Position numbers and translations under genes: made by a program. A stretch of 5,915 nt of DNA. It comes from Acidobacteriota bacterium. Lineage in GTDB: Bacteria; Acidobacteriota; UBA6911. The notes beneath the pieces are model-generated. The model was not told the DNA's origin. It searched no databases and saw nothing but the letters and a program-made list of their open reading frames with translations. This document shows, in pieces, positions 4,438 through 5,915 of the stretch. The first letter of the stretch is position 1; each line of letters starts with the position of its first letter. The DNA lies in the NCBI GenBank assembly GCA_017860075.1, contig JAFNAH010000117.1, positions 1 to 5,915 of the forward strand, in the 5' to 3' direction.

Positions 4438-5915
4438 TCAATAGAGGGGCGGTTCCCGGTACTCGCCGAACACCGACCTGAGTATATCGCACATCTCGCC
4501 CAGTGTGGCGTAGGCACGGACGCACTCGAGGATCGGAAGCATCAGGTTGTCTTTGCCCCGGGCGCAGCGTTCCAGCTCAGCGAGGGCTTCCCGGACTGCC
4601 TTGTTGTTGCGGCGTTCACGGATCCTCTTGAGTTTTGCGCACTGCTCCTGCTGCGCATGGTCGTCGAGGACCAGCGTGTCTACGGGCCCGGGTTCCTCGA
4701 CGGTGTACTCGTTCACCCCGACGATGATCTCATCCTTCTTTTCCAGCGCTCTTGCGTATCGGTAAGAGGCTTCCTGAATCTCCCGTTGCGGATATCCGTT
4801 TTCGATCGCGACAATCATGCCGCCCATCCGATCGATCCTTTCGATGATTTCCAGCGCGGCCTGCTCCATCTCGCCTGTCAGCGTCTCGAGAAAATACGAA
4901 CCGGCCAGCGGATCAACGGTCCGGGGGACGCCGCTCTCGTGTGCGATGATCTGCTGGGTGCGCAGGGCGATGGTGACGGCTTTCTCGGTCGGCAGAGCGA
5001 GTGTTTCATCGAGCGAGTTGGTGTGCAGCGACTGCGTGCCTCCCAGGACGGCGGCCAGCGCCTGGAGGGCAACCCGGATGATGTTGTTGTATGGCTGCTG
5101 AGCGGTCAGCGAAACGCCCGCGGTCTGCGAGTGGATTCGGCAGAGCATGGAGCGGGGGTTGTGCGCGCCGAACCTTTCCCTCATCGTCCGGGCCCAGATC
5201 CGCCGGGCTGCGCGCAGCTTGGCGATCTCCTCGAAGAAATCGTTATGGATATCGAAGAAGAAGCTGAGCCGCGGCGCAAACTCGTCCACCGCGAGCCCCG
5301 CCCGGATGGCATGTTCCACATACTCGATGCCGTCACGCAGCGTGAACGCGAGTTCCTGGACGGCGGTCGACCCGGCCTCGCGGATGTGGTAACCGCTGAT
5401 CGAAATCGTGTTCCAGCGGGGCACATGCTTCGTCGCGAATGCGATGATGTCGGTGATGAGGCGCATCGAGGGGCGCGGCGGGTAGATGTAGGTCTTCTGG
5501 GCGATGTATTCTTTCAGGATGTCGTTCTGAATCGTACCCGACAGGTCGGCCCATTTTGCGCCCTGTCGTTCGGCCGTGACCAGGTACATCGCCCAGATCA
5601 TGGCTGCCGGGGAGTTCGTCGTCATCGACGTCGTGACCTGATCCATCCTGATCCCGTCAAACAGAGCTTCCATGTCGGCGAGCGAATCGATCGCGACACC
5701 GCAGCGGCCGGCCTCCCCGATCGAAAACGGATGATCGGAGTCGTATCCGAACAGGGTGGGATAGTCGAAAGCGACGGAAAGGCCCGTTTGGCCCTGGCCG
5801 AGCAGGTACTTGAAACGGCGATTGGTCTCTTCGGCGGTTCCGAAGCCGGCAAACTGGCGCATCGTCCAGAGCCTGCCCAGGTACATGTCGCGGTAGACAC
5901 CGCGCGTGAAGGGAT
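4438..5915 (-). CDS. Adenosylcobalamin-dependent acyl-CoA mutase large subunit, isobutyryl-CoA mutase-like specificity residues (5' end outside window)
   Basis: The catalytic TIM-barrel subunit of a two-subunit B12 mutase that rearranges the carbon skeleton of a CoA thioester. The stop is at 4438-4440. The frame is open to the window edge and reads PFTRGVYRD before the Met at 5886, matching the interior of family members, so that Met is not the start and about 65-75 N-terminal residues are missing. Numbering from that Met: GTIQND (117-122), GYH with the catalytic-site His at 167, RIHSQTAG (250-257), LTAQQPYNN (260-268), [13 protein letters not shown] (282-294) and DPLAGSY (325-331). In methylmalonyl-CoA mutase Tyr89 and Arg207 bind the substrate carboxylate. 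Here they are Phe12 and Gln130, with spacing preserved exactly (118 residues between them, 37 more to the His). Phe/Gln is the pair known in isobutyryl-CoA mutase. The position that is Asp in 2-hydroxyisobutyryl-CoA mutase is Ala39. I therefore favour isobutyryl-/butyryl-CoA interconversion, with related branched acyl-CoAs possible. The cognate B12 subunit follows after 44 bp. Confidence 0.93.
   Translation of the reverse strand, partial: PFTRGVYRDMYLGRLWTMRQFAGFGTAEETNRRFKYLLGQGQTGLSVAFDYPTLFGYDSDHPFSIGEAGRCGVAIDSLADMEALFDGIRMDQVTTSMTTNSPAAMIWAMYLVTAERQGAKWADLSGTIQNDILKEYIAQKTYIYPPRPSMRLITDIIAFATKHVPRWNTISISGYHIREAGSTAVQELAFTLRDGIEYVEHAIRAGLAVDEFAPRLSFFFDIHNDFFEEIAKLRAARRIWARTMRERFGAHNPRSMLCRIHSQTAGVSLTAQQPYNNIIRVALQALAAVLGGTQSLHTNSLDETLALPTEKAVTIALRTQQIIAHESGVPRTVDPLAGSYFLETLTGEMEQAALEIIERIDRMGGMIVAIENGYPQREIQEASYRYARALEKKDEIIVGVNEYTVEEPGPVDTLVLDDHAQQEQCAKLKRIRERRNNKAVREALAELERCARGKDNLMLPILECVRAYATLGEMCDILRSVFGEYREPPLY

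Noticed and set aside
4394..4525. Upstream extension of the B12-binding subunit into the large-subunit gene
   Set aside because: It would overlap the large-subunit coding sequence by about 88 bp, adds no known domain, and the ATG at 4393 has a good ribosome binding site.

Overview
This is a GC-rich bacterial chromosomal segment with five protein-coding genes, four on the minus strand and one on the plus strand. The monofunctional peptidoglycan glycosyltransferase MtgA points to a Gram-negative cell envelope. The high GC content, the CACCGCAGAG-type inverted repeat and the NTGGAC hexamer arrays suggest an environmental lineage such as Acidobacteriota or a deltaproteobacterial-type group. That placement is an inference from style, with no marker gene to support it.

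Layout, left to right. Positions 1-303 hold no gene. They contain two hexamer arrays in inverted orientation (about 1-40 and 140-181) and then a stretch of small competing hairpins (about 225-292). Positions 304-1719 (minus) encode a group II PLP-dependent decarboxylase of the aromatic-L-amino-acid/glutamate decarboxylase fold. A 358-bp gap (1720-2077) follows and carries an imperfect inverted repeat at 1898-1986. Positions 2078-3106 (minus) encode a YheT-family alpha/beta hydrolase. After a 111-bp divergent gap comes mtgA (3218-3934, plus). Converging on it from the right are two minus-strand genes that form one transcription unit: an adenosylcobalamin-dependent acyl-CoA mutase large subunit (4438 to beyond 5915, cut off by the window edge) and, 44 bp downstream, its B12-binding small subunit (3968-4393).

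The two mutase genes together make a two-subunit B12 enzyme. The catalytic TIM-barrel subunit carries Phe and Gln at the positions that are Tyr89 and Arg207 in methylmalonyl-CoA mutase. This is the pair reported for isobutyryl-CoA mutase, so a default label of methylmalonyl-CoA mutase is probably wrong on substrate. The other three genes look like independent single-gene units: a decarboxylase of unknown substrate, a housekeeping hydrolase and a cell-wall polymerase.

I found no convincing sign of a new multi-gene system. The best leads are the mutase specificity residues and the two non-coding inverted-repeat structures.
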